Source: CAYWRO01 sp964460345 (GTDB lineage: Bacteria; Planctomycetota; Phycisphaerae; Phycisphaerales; UBA1924). From it: a stretch of 14,984 bases of DNA. Below the pieces are notes generated by a model that saw only the letters and a program-made list of their open reading frames with translations, was not told where the DNA came from and made no database searches. The stretch is taken from the NCBI GenBank assembly GCA_964460345.1, contig CAYWRO010000081.1, positions 1 through 14,984 of the forward strand. The letters are read 5' to 3'. The translations under genes and the position numbers were made by a program. Positions 6,663 to 13,989 of this stretch are shown here, piece by piece (positions within the stretch are counted from its first letter, which is position 1; every line of letters starts with the position of its first letter).

Positions 6663-7492
6663 GGTACATCGATCCGCACATTCACATGGTCTCGCGCACG
6701 ACGGATGACTACGAGCGCATGGCGCTGGCTGGGTGCGTCGCGATCACGGAGCCCGCCTTCTGGGCCGGGTACGACCGCTCGAGCCCGCAAGGGTTTTTCG
6801 ACTATTTCCGGATGCTGACGGAGACGGAGCCGAAGCGGGCGGCGACCTACGGCATCAAGCACCACTGTTGGCTCTGCATCAACCCGAAAGAGGCGGAGGA
6901 CGTCGGCTTTGCGCGCGAGGTTGTGGCGCTGATTCCCGAGTTCCTCGATCGACCGAACGTACTTGGAATCGGGGAGATCGGGCTCAATAAGAACTCGAAG
7001 AACGAGCTGACCGTGCTGGAGGAACAGCTTGCCCTGGCGGCGCAGCACAACCAGCTCGTTCTCGTTCACACGCCCCACCTGGAAGACAAGCGCAAGGGAA
7101 CGCAGCTGATTATGGATGCGATCAAGCGCAACGGAGCGATCGACCCGGGACGCGTTCTGATCGATCACGTTGAGGAACACACGGTCAAGATGGTGCTTGA
7201 CGAGGGATACTGGGCGGGCATGACGCTCTACCCCGAGACCAAGTGCACGCCGCAGCGGGCCGCGGACATCATCGAGATGTACGGGACCGAGCGGCTGTGG
7301 ATCAACTCCGCCGGGGACTGGGGCCCGAGCGACCCGCTGGCGGTGCCGAAGTGCCGGCAGGAGATGCGCCGCCGCGGACACACCGAGGAGACGATCGCAC
7401 GAATTTCGTTTGAGAATCCTCGAATGTTCCTGAGCCAGTCACCGAAGTTCTCGGTGCCAGAGGGACCCGCCGCGGCGGCCGGCCATGCGTGA
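6659..7492 (+). CDS. eboB: TatD-like metal-dependent hydrolase EboB
   Basis: A 277-aa protein of the TatD-like amidohydrolase superfamily. The metal site is complete: HIH (His7, His9), Glu106 in GIGEIGLN, His137 in LVHTPH, His170 in LIDHVEEH and Asp220 in NSAGDWG. The protein resembles EboB rather than a TatD nuclease because of the segments AITEPAFWAGYDRSSPQG (near 28-45) and SAGDWGPSDPLAVP (217-230), which I associate with ebo clusters. It would be a soluble cytoplasmic hydrolase; the substrate is unknown. A strong GGGAGG lies upstream of the ATG inside the previous gene. It overlaps the small ORF by 4 nt and eboE by 8 nt. Length is normal. Confidence 0.85.
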   Translation: MRYIDPHIHMVSRTTDDYERMALAGCVAITEPAFWAGYDRSSPQGFFDYFRMLTETEPKRAATYGIKHHCWLCINPKEAEDVGFAREVVALIPEFLDRPNVLGIGEIGLNKNSKNELTVLEEQLALAAQHNQLVLVHTPHLEDKRKGTQLIMDAIKRNGAIDPGRVLIDHVEEHTVKMVLDEGYWAGMTLYPETKCTPQRAADIIEMYGTERLWINSAGDWGPSDPLAVPKCRQEMRRRGHTEETIARISFENPRMFLSQSPKFSVPEGPAAAAGHA

Positions 7493-8690
7493 CCTGCTCG
7501 GACCGGGAACGTGGGTGGGATACTGCACGAACGTGCACCCGGGCGAGTCGTGGCGGGAGATTCGCGCAAATCTGGAGCGGTACACACTGCCGATCAAGGA
7601 GGCGGTCTGTCCGCACGAAACAATGGGAATCGGGCTGTGGCTCTCGGCAACGACTGCGCGGCAGATCATCGACGACGCTCTCTCGCCGCACATCAACGAG
7701 TGGCTTCGTGAGCGTGGGCTGCGCGTTTTCACACTGAACGGCTTCCCCCACGACAACTTCCACGGCGAGGTCGTCAAGGATCGTGTGTACCGTCCGGACT
7801 GGTGCACGGGCCAGCGGGTTCAGTACACGTGCGATCTGATCAGCATTCTCAGTGAACTGATGGACGAGGGGGACGATGCAAGCATCTCCACGTTGCCGCT
7901 CGGCTGGCCCGGGCACGGGGACTGGGACGAGCGATCGTACGAAGCGTCGAGGATGCAGCTTCGCGCTGCTCTGATCCCGCTCGTGCACGAATACGAGCAC
8001 ACCGGCAAGCTCATCCACCTGGATCTGGAGCCGGAGCCGGGCTGTCGACTGCAGCGCAGCCTCGATGCGGTGATGTACTTCCGTGAGTGGCTGCACACGA
8101 GCGATGAGGCGGAGAACTTCAAGCGTCACATCGGAATCTGCCACGACGTCTGTCATGCGGCGGTGATGTTCGAAGAGCAGGAAGACGCCATCGGCAACTA
8201 CGCGGCCGCCGACATCAAGCTTGGCAAGGTGCAGGTTTCCTCGGCGGTTTGTGCCGACTTCCGCGGTCTGGACCAGACTGCGCGGGCGGCGTCGCAGCAG
8301 GCGGTGGCACGGTTCCGCGAAGATCGCTACCTCCACCAGAGCTGCGCCCGTCCCGCCCGCGAAGCCGGGCGACCACACGACATCCGCTTCTACACCGATC
8401 TTCCCGAACTGCTTGCAGAGGACACTCGCCTGCTTGAGACCGACGAACAATGGCGTGTGCATTTCCACGTCCCCATCTTCCAGAAACGCCTCGGCGCGGC
8501 CGGCACGACCCAGGATGCAATCATTCCTGCAGTTCGCGCCGCGCTTGCGGTGGGGTGCAGGCACTTCGAGATTGAAACCTATGCCTGGAACGTTCTCCCA
8601 CCCGAGCACCGCCCCAAGGATCTGGCCGAAGGCATTGCCAACGAACTGATCTGGTTCCGCGACCTTGTGAAGCGGGAGATCCGGCCGTGA
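7485..8690 (+). CDS. eboE: Xylose-isomerase-like TIM-barrel protein EboE
   Basis: A 401-aa protein matching the metabolite-traffic protein EboE. Recognisable segments are GYCTNVHPGE (12-21), GIGLWLS (48-54), FTLNGFPHDNFHGEVVK (82-98) with VYRPDW (101-106), STLPLGWPG (135-143), HLDLEPEPGC (178-187), ICHDVCHAA (218-226) and HFEIETYAWNVLP (360-372). In sugar-isomerase and AP-endonuclease-like TIM barrels a divalent metal is held by Glu, Asp, His and Glu. Glu182, Asp221, His224 and Glu364 are the likely equivalents, so a metal-dependent activity on a sugar-like compound is plausible but not shown. The start ATG lies inside the end of eboB (8-nt overlap), and the stop overlaps the eboC start (TGATG). 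No signal peptide is seen. It is probably cytoplasmic. Confidence 0.85.
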   Translation: MRDLLGPGTWVGYCTNVHPGESWREIRANLERYTLPIKEAVCPHETMGIGLWLSATTARQIIDDALSPHINEWLRERGLRVFTLNGFPHDNFHGEVVKDRVYRPDWCTGQRVQYTCDLISILSELMDEGDDASISTLPLGWPGHGDWDERSYEASRMQLRAALIPLVHEYEHTGKLIHLDLEPEPGCRLQRSLDAVMYFREWLHTSDEAENFKRHIGICHDVCHAAVMFEEQEDAIGNYAAADIKLGKVQVSSAVCADFRGLDQTARAASQQAVARFREDRYLHQSCARPAREAGRPHDIRFYTDLPELLAEDTRLLETDEQWRVHFHVPIFQKRLGAAGTTQDAIIPAVRAALAVGCRHFEIETYAWNVLPPEHRPKDLAEGIANELIWFRDLVKREIRP

Positions 8691-9619
8691 TGCAGCCGCA
8701 CTCGCCGACGTATGCGCCGGCCGCCTCGCCCAACCCGCGCGAGACGGCGTTTGCATGGCTTGAACTGGCGCGGCTCTCGAACCTCCCGACGGTCCTGACG
8801 AACATCCTTGTCGGCATCGCCGCGGCGGCTACCTCGCCGGAAATGCTCGGGGAGCGGTTCGCGTGGCGAGCCGTGCTGCCGCTGCTGCTGGCACTGGCGT
8901 TGCTGTACGCGGGGGGGATGATCCTCAACGATGTGACGGATGCGCACATCGATGCCCGCGAACGGCCGCGGCGGCCGATCCCCTCCGGGCGAGTCCGCTC
9001 CAATCAGGCGCTCCTGGTTTCGATCGGCTGCCTGCTGGGGGGCACGTTTCTGCTGATTTTGACCGGGGTGGAGCCGCCGTTGGCGCTGGCATTGCCCGCG
9101 GCGATCATCGCCTACGACCTGACGCACGACCGATTCGCCGCGTCGACCCTCTTCATGGGGGCGTGCCGCGGGCTGGTGTACCTGGTCGCCGCGGCGGCCG
9201 TCGCCGGGGAGATTCCATCCGTGGCGTGGCTGCTCGGCGGGTTGCTGGCGACGTACACGACGGTGGTGACCCTGCTCTCGCAGAAGGAGGTCGGCGCACC
9301 GGGCGTAGGGCGTCGCGTGCTGTCACTCGTGCCGCCGCTGCTCGCGCTGCCGGCGCTCATCGTGATCAACGGGCACGAGCGGGAGACGTTTACGCTCTCC
9401 GTGGCGGGGCTTGCGATGCTTGCATGGCTGACGCGAGCGCCGATGTTTGTTCTGGACGACCCGCCGCGGATGAAAGCTGCGATTTTGACCTTGCTGTCGG
9501 GCATGTGCCTGGTGGATGCATTCTTCCTCGCAGCGCTGGGCGCTCCGATGATGGCGTTGTTGCTCGCCGCGGGGTGCTTCGTCTTGACCGTTCTTCTTCA
9601 TCGGCGGATCTCCGGCACC
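8690..9619 (+). CDS. eboC: UbiA-family prenyltransferase EboC (stop at 9620-9622)
   Basis: A 310-aa membrane protein of the UbiA superfamily. The first Asp-rich motif is intact: ND81xxD84xxxD88 followed by RxRPRRPIPSGR (residues 80-101), which binds prenyl diphosphate through Mg2+. The region YDLTHDRFA and GACRGLVYLVAA fit the second conserved region, although the Asp pattern there is weaker. Hydrophobic stretches suggest seven to nine membrane helices (for example 61-79, 109-124, 128-140, 165-180, 188-203, 217-229, 239-250, 264-285 and 286-305). It would attach a prenyl group to an acceptor made or bound by the other Ebo proteins, possibly creating a lipid-linked carrier. The ATG at 8690 overlaps the eboE stop; a GTG one codon earlier is possible. 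It is one of only two proteins in the cluster's neighbourhood with clear membrane segments. Confidence 0.85.
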
Positions 9620-9623
9620 TGAG

Positions 9624-11033
9624 ATGGCTTCACACCCGCAGCGAACAGCCGTTCTTCTTCTCGTGGGGCTGACCGAGTCCCTGCTGGCCCATGCGCCGAA
9701 CTTGCGCGCATTCGCGGCGGGGAACACGCTGCGGCGTCTCACGCCCGACCTGCCCGCCGTGACCTGCACGGTGCAGTCGAGCATGCTGACGGGCGCGCCG
9801 CCGCGGGAGCATGGCATCGTCGGCAATGGATGGTTCGACCGAGAACTGGCGGAAGTGCAGTTCTGGAAGCAATCCAACCGACTCGTGCGGGCAGAGAAGG
9901 TCTGGGAGACGGCGCGGCGGCGTGACCCGAGCGTGACATGCGCGAACATCTGCTGGTGGTACAACATGGCCACAAGTGCGGATGTGTCGATCACGCCGCG
10001 GCCGATCTACAAGGCGGACGGGCGGAAGATCCCCGACTGCTACACGGATCCTCCGGAGCTGCGCGACGAACTGACGCGGAAGTTGGGACGGTTTCCGCTC
10101 TTTCAGTTCTGGGGCCCCGGAGCGTCAATCGTCTCAACGCAATGGATCGCCCGGGCGGCGATGCACACGTTTGAGCACCACCCGTCGCTCACCGCTCCGC
10201 CCACGCTCTCGCTGGTGTACCTGCCGCACCTGGATTACCCCCTTCAGAAGCTTGGACCGGATCATCCGCAGATCCCCGGCGAGATCGCCGCGATCGATGC
10301 GGTCGCGGGCGAGTTGATCGAGTTTTACCAGCGTCACGACGTTCGTGTGATTGTGGCGAGCGAGTACGGGATCGAGGCGGTTGACGACGGCGTGCACCTC
10401 AACCGCGTGCTGCGTCAGGCCGGGCTGCTCCGCGTCCGTGAAGAAGAGGGGCTGGAACTGCTGGACCCGATCGGATCGCCCGCCTTCGCGGTGGCCGACC
10501 ACCAGATCGCGCACGTCTACGTCCGCGATCAGGCCCGGCTGGAGGAAGTGCGCTCGCTGCTGGCCGGCGTTGAGGGAGTCGACCGGGTGCTCACGCGTGA
10601 AGAGCAGCGCGCGTTCGACGTCGACCATCCGCGCGCCGGCGATCTCGTCGCGATTGCAGCACCGCGCCGATGGTTCACGTACTACCACTGGCTGGATGAC
10701 GACCGCGCCCCCGATTACGCCCGCACCGTCGACATTCACCGCAAGCCGGGGTATGACCCGTGCGAGTTGTTCATCGATCCGCGGATCGGGAACCCGAAGC
10801 TTGCACTGGGACTCCGCCTGGTAAAGAAGAAGCTCGGTCTTCGCACACTCATGGACGTCATTCCCCTCGATGCCTCGCTCGTCCGCGGCTCGCACGGCCG
10901 AACTCCCACTCCCGAGACGCCCCTGACGGAGCGCCCGCTGGTGCTGGCTGAGGCCGGCCTGGCGAGCCACACCGAGGAGATGCACTGCCGCGGCCTCCGC
11001 GACCTGATCCTCGCGAACATGTTTCCCGCGTAG
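9624..11033 (+). CDS. eboF: Divergent alkaline-phosphatase superfamily protein EboF
   Basis: A 469-aa protein with the outline of the nucleotide pyrophosphatase / alkaline phosphatase superfamily, matching EboF. The nucleophile region is kept: PAVTCTVQSSMLTG (44-57) aligns with the NPP motif TFPN...TG and puts Thr47 at the nucleophile position, followed by REHGIVGNGWFDR. WWYNMATSADVSITPRP (111-127) and FPLFQFWGP (157-165) are typical of EboF-like proteins. Several canonical zinc ligands are replaced: the DGL Asp is Val14 (LLVGLT), the His of DxxGHxxGP is Gln208 in LDYPLQKLGP, and the DHG pair reads Glu247-Tyr248 (SEYGI). Asp204, His258 and the late GSHG remain. It may therefore bind metal differently or act as a transferase or binding protein. 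No signal peptide is seen. The start is 1 nt after the eboC stop. Confidence 0.82.
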   Translation: MASHPQRTAVLLLVGLTESLLAHAPNLRAFAAGNTLRRLTPDLPAVTCTVQSSMLTGAPPREHGIVGNGWFDRELAEVQFWKQSNRLVRAEKVWETARRRDPSVTCANICWWYNMATSADVSITPRPIYKADGRKIPDCYTDPPELRDELTRKLGRFPLFQFWGPGASIVSTQWIARAAMHTFEHHPSLTAPPTLSLVYLPHLDYPLQKLGPDHPQIPGEIAAIDAVAGELIEFYQRHDVRVIVASEYGIEAVDDGVHLNRVLRQAGLLRVREEEGLELLDPIGSPAFAVADHQIAHVYVRDQARLEEVRSLLAGVEGVDRVLTREEQRAFDVDHPRAGDLVAIAAPRRWFTYYHWLDDDRAPDYARTVDIHRKPGYDPCELFIDPRIGNPKLALGLRLVKKKLGLRTLMDVIPLDASLVRGSHGRTPTPETPLTERPLVLAEAGLASHTEEMHCRGLRDLILANMFPA

Positions 11034-11087
11034 AGGCGCTGACTTCTCGCCGGGTTCGGCATGTGGACGCACAGCCACTCATGCGGC

Positions 11088-11109
11088 CCATCGCCCTGTA
11101 AGGCGATGG
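11088..11109 (+). promoter_or_regulatory. 8-bp hairpin between eboF and mmuM
   Basis: CCATCGCC (11088-11095), a 6-nt loop, and GGCGATGG (11102-11109) form a perfect stem 15 nt before the GTG start of the next gene. There is no T-tract, so it is not a standard terminator. It could weaken transcription past the ebo cluster or affect translation of the methyltransferase gene. The whole 11034-11124 gap has no other clear signal. Confidence 0.4.
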
Positions 11110-11124
11110 TACGAACAATCTCCC

Positions 11125-12006
11125 GTGCCCGCCTCGATCACCATACTTGATGGTCCGATGGGAACGGAACTCCTGCGCCGCGCCCCTCCTTCCCCGGCCT
11201 CCTCGCCGCTGCCTCTCTGGAGCGCTGCGTACCTCACGACGCACCCGCACCTGGTCGCCCAAATCCACCGCGAGTACGCCGCGGCGGGCGCAACTGTCCA
11301 CACCGCCAATACCTTCCGCACCACGCCGCGGGCCGCCGGTGAGGATTGGCGTGATCTCCTAGCCCGCGCCGTTCAACTTGCGCGCGAGGCGATCCCGTCG
11401 CACCATCGCCTCACAGGGTCCATCGCTCCCCTCGAAGACTGCTACCGACCCGATCTAAGCCCGCCCGACCCGCGTCCGGAGCACCGCGTGCTTGCCCGCG
11501 CGTTGGCTGATGCCGGCGTGGACCTCATCCTCTGCGAGACGTTCCCGCACATCCGCGAAGCGCTCATCGCCGCGGAGGTGGCCGTCGGGACAGGCCTGCC
11601 CGTGTGGGTCGCTCTCACAGCGGGACCTTCGAGCAAAGCAACCGAAGCGCTCCTCACGCCGGCCGAGGTCGGCGACGGAGCGCGACAGGCGATCGCCGCG
11701 GGCGCAGCCGCCGTCCTCGTCAACTGCACGCCGGTGACTCGCATTGCCCCGTACGTCCAGCACCTGGCCGAGGCCGCCGCCGCGACCGCCACCCCCTTCG
11801 GCGTCTACGCCAACGCGGGCGAGCCTCGCGACGGCTTCGGCTGGACGGGCCTCCCGCACGCACCGGCTTCCCAGGACGCCGCGAAGCGCTACGCCGACGC
11901 CGCCCAGGCGTGGGTCGGCCTCGGCGCAAGCATCATCGGCTCCTGCTGCGGCACCGACCCGGCGCACACGGCGGAACTGGCGCGGCGGTTCGGTCGAGCG
12001 CAATAG
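11125..12006 (+). CDS. Homocysteine S-methyltransferase
   Basis: A 293-aa zinc-dependent methyltransferase of the MmuM / BHMT / MetH N-terminal family. It moves a methyl group from a donor such as S-methylmethionine to homocysteine, giving methionine. The family start LDGPMGTELLRR (8-19) is clear, and YAAAGATVHTANTF (51-64) and LILCETFPHIREA (134-146) follow. The zinc triad is complete: Cys201 in VLVNCTP and Cys274/Cys275 in GSCCGT. Length is close to E. coli MmuM (about 310 aa). The start is the GTG at 11125, which gives the normal family N-terminus; no strong Shine-Dalgarno is visible. The methyl donor cannot be read from the sequence, so I give no symbol. It is co-directional with ebo but separated by 91 nt and a hairpin, so shared function is uncertain. 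It converges with the protease gene, with an 18-nt gap between the two stops. Confidence 0.88.
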   Translation: MPASITILDGPMGTELLRRAPPSPASSPLPLWSAAYLTTHPHLVAQIHREYAAAGATVHTANTFRTTPRAAGEDWRDLLARAVQLAREAIPSHHRLTGSIAPLEDCYRPDLSPPDPRPEHRVLARALADAGVDLILCETFPHIREALIAAEVAVGTGLPVWVALTAGPSSKATEALLTPAEVGDGARQAIAAGAAAVLVNCTPVTRIAPYVQHLAEAAAATATPFGVYANAGEPRDGFGWTGLPHAPASQDAAKRYADAAQAWVGLGASIIGSCCGTDPAHTAELARRFGRAQ

Positions 12007-12024
12007 CTGTGCGGCAAGGAACTC

Positions 12025-13809
12025 TCACATGCACAACTCTCCCCCACTCGCGCTGAACCAGCAATCCAGGTACACCAGCAGGTCAAACACATCCACCCCT
12101 GCCCGGCCGTCCAGGTCCGCATCCGGCTCCCCAGCGAACCACGAGTCAAGGTACGCCAGCAGGTCGAAGACATCGACTTGCGCAATGTCGCCGTCCCGCT
12201 CGCACAGGCAGTCCGCGGGCGCGAAGTCGACGTTCAGGACGAAGCTGCCGTCCAGCATGCGGCCGTTGCTGTTTGAGACGCGGATGAGAATGCGCTCGCC
12301 CGCCGCGACCGGATGGTCGATCGCCGCATCGACGGCGCGGCCGTTGTCGATGCCGGCACACTGCACCTGCGGCGACTCGAAGTAGTTGCACGCCAGTTCG
12401 AAGTCGCCCGTCGGCGAACATGCCGAGTGCAGGCTCAGCTCTGAGAACATGCCCTGGTCAAGGCCGGGCAGGTCGTGCGTGCCGCAGGTGTTGACGAGGA
12501 GGCGGCCGTCGGCGGGCGCGGTAAACTCGAACCAGACGTCCGGCTGGCCCGTGCTGAAACCGCAGCGTGCGCCGCCGTCATTCGTGGCCTGTCCGATGCT
12601 GCCGTGCAATGTCAGTCCGGCGTAGACCGGCACGGCCATCGCACAATCGTCGTTCACCATCTCGAAATCGGCCGCCAGCACAAAGCCGCCATTGCCAAAG
12701 GCATCGCCATTATGAGAGACACGGATGAACAGTTGCTCTCCCGCCTGCACCGGCAGCGTGATCGATGAATCCCTGGCGGCGCCGGCATCGGCGCACCCGT
12801 CGCTGTCGTCGTTGCACGCGACTTCGACCGCCCCATCGCCGCAGTCCGCCCAGACGCTCAGGGCAGTGTCCATGCCGAGGTCCAATGCAGGGGAGTCGTT
12901 GCTGCCGCACGTGTGGAACGTGACGATGCCGTTGACAGGGACGTCGAAGCGGTACCAAAGGTCGCGGTTGCCCGCCGAGGCGCCGCAGGTCGGCGTCGCA
13001 GCGCTCGCCGTCGAGGCCAGCAGCGAGGCATGCACGCGCTCACCCGGCCGGATCGGCAGCGCTCCGGCACAATCGTCGTTGGCCGGAGGGCCAAGGTCAC
13101 CGTAGAGAAGCTGCAGCGTCATGATGTCGCCGCCGCTCAGGTGGTCGCGCTGACCGATGTCGGCATGCTGGTCGTACGGGGGGCGCACCTCGATCGTCGG
13201 CTGTCCGTTGCTGGAGAAGCCGTGCGTTCCGTAGTGCATGAGCGAGTCGAAGTCGTACGGACCCACCATCGTCGCCCAGTCGTTGAGGATGAAGTTGTGA
13301 AGCTGCCCGCCTTCGACGTTCTCCTCATGAATGATGATGTACGTGTCGCGGTCGGCGCGCTGGTGCTCGTGGCGAATGCCGAGCGCGTGCATGAACTCGT
13401 GCGCGATGATCAACGGCGCATTCCAGTTGTGCATGTTCAGCGACTGGCGGCCGCCGATCATCCCGATGGCCGAAGAGTTCTGCGTCGAGTCCTGCACGTG
13501 GATGTAGTTGGCCTGGGCCGGATCAGATGGGTCTGTCCGCTCGAAGAACTGCACCGCGCATGCCGACTCCAATAGCGCGAGCATCTCCAGCGTCGCCTGC
13601 CGCTCCGCCGGCCCGACGTTCTCGTCAAACTCGTAGTGCACGATCCCGCCCGGCCAGAGGTTGGCCTGGTGCAGCCCGCGCCCGACCGGGTGCTCCTGGA
13701 TGGTGCACGGCCGCAGCGGCCGGTCCTCCACCTGGGCGCGGCCCTCCGCGGCCGCAAGCCCGCAAAGCAACAGGGCCACGGCCACGCCGCTGCGTGCGCA
13801 TTGTTTCAT
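12025..13809 (-). CDS. Secreted astacin-type metalloprotease with dockerin-like C-terminus
   Basis: The ATG at 13809 gives 594 aa with a signal peptide MKQCARSGVAVALLLCGLAAAEGRA; an earlier in-frame start would hide it. Residues 53-240 form an astacin-like zinc protease: HEFMHALGIRHEHQR (137-151) supplies the HExxHxxGxxHE zinc site (His137, Glu138, His141, His147), and SLMHYG (189-194) is the Met-turn with Tyr193. Two similar beta-rich domains follow (about 244-384 and 387-529), each with an NDDCA start, LWYRFDVP or VWFEFTAP, a TCG turn, ACN, and GEQLFIRVS or GERILIRVS. They resemble secreted pre-peptidase-like domains. The C-terminus (536-586) is a dockerin-like pair, VDVFDLLAYLDSWF and VDVFDLLVYLDCWF, linked by DADLDGRAG. 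The product is probably exported and anchored or assembled outside the cell. Its physiological substrate is unknown. Confidence 0.88.
   Translation of the reverse strand: MKQCARSGVAVALLLCGLAAAEGRAQVEDRPLRPCTIQEHPVGRGLHQANLWPGGIVHYEFDENVGPAERQATLEMLALLESACAVQFFERTDPSDPAQANYIHVQDSTQNSSAIGMIGGRQSLNMHNWNAPLIIAHEFMHALGIRHEHQRADRDTYIIIHEENVEGGQLHNFILNDWATMVGPYDFDSLMHYGTHGFSSNGQPTIEVRPPYDQHADIGQRDHLSGGDIMTLQLLYGDLGPPANDDCAGALPIRPGERVHASLLASTASAATPTCGASAGNRDLWYRFDVPVNGIVTFHTCGSNDSPALDLGMDTALSVWADCGDGAVEVACNDDSDGCADAGAARDSSITLPVQAGEQLFIRVSHNGDAFGNGGFVLAADFEMVNDDCAMAVPVYAGLTLHGSIGQATNDGGARCGFSTGQPDVWFEFTAPADGRLLVNTCGTHDLPGLDQGMFSELSLHSACSPTGDFELACNYFESPQVQCAGIDNGRAVDAAIDHPVAAGERILIRVSNSNGRMLDGSFVLNVDFAPADCLCERDGDIAQVDVFDLLAYLDSWFAGEPDADLDGRAGVDVFDLLVYLDCWFSASGGELCM
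12068..12177 (-). repeat. Duplicated dockerin-like motif at DNA level
   Basis: Two copies of a 27-nt segment lie 83 nt apart (12068-12094 and 12151-12177), with 22-23 of 27 positions matching. They encode the two VDVFDLLxY motifs of the protease. The second half-site carries a typical calcium loop (DADLDGRAGVD); the first (GDIAQVD) has fewer acidic residues. Confidence 0.6.
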
Positions 13810-13818
13810 CGGCACAAA

Positions 13819-13824
13819 TCCTTT
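13819..13824 (-). promoter_or_regulatory. Ribosome binding site deciding the protease start at 13809
   Basis: On the minus strand AAAGGA lies 9 nt before the ATG at 13809. It supports that start over the first codon of the open frame at 13872, which would put 21 extra residues before the signal peptide. Confidence 0.55.
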
Positions 13825-13989
13825 CTGTGGGCATGCGAAGCCCGGTCGGATCGCCGCCGCCGTTATCCCCACCGGCGCAGACCGTCACGGCTGATGCCTG
13901 TTCATGCGCAGTCGCGGACTCACAGGTGCCACGAAAGTCGCCGCAACGTGCGCATTGCGGGTGCTCACTGCGGGCCAGATCTGGCCGCT

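Larger units (their letters stand above)
5062..11033 (+). other. ebo-type metabolite-traffic gene cluster
   Basis: Six co-directional genes in the order eboD, small ORF, eboB, eboE, eboC, eboF. Spacings are 50 nt, a 4-nt overlap, an 8-nt overlap, a 1-nt overlap and a 1-nt gap, so the last five are almost certainly one translationally coupled unit. The combination of a sugar-phosphate-cyclase-like enzyme, a TatD-like hydrolase, a xylose-isomerase-like TIM barrel, a UbiA prenyltransferase and an alkaline-phosphatase superfamily protein is the defining content of ebo clusters. These are known from cyanobacteria (with scytonemin genes), some proteobacteria and eustigmatophyte plastids. Their shared job is thought to be making or moving a metabolite across a membrane, possibly with a prenylated carrier. 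The substrate here is unknown. Confidence 0.85.

Noticed and set aside
6131..7381. Open frame of 416 codons opposite eboB
   Set aside because: Antisense to eboB and the small ORF, which have matching ribosome binding sites and overlaps; no motif in the reverse product.
7302..8756. Open frame of 484 codons opposite eboE
   Set aside because: Antisense to eboE, whose plus-strand product has many recognised family segments.
13973..13986. Perfect 14-bp palindrome just after the DUF2726-like stop
   Set aside because: It has no loop and no T-tract on the minus strand, so it is not a convincing terminator, and one palindrome of this size can occur by chance.
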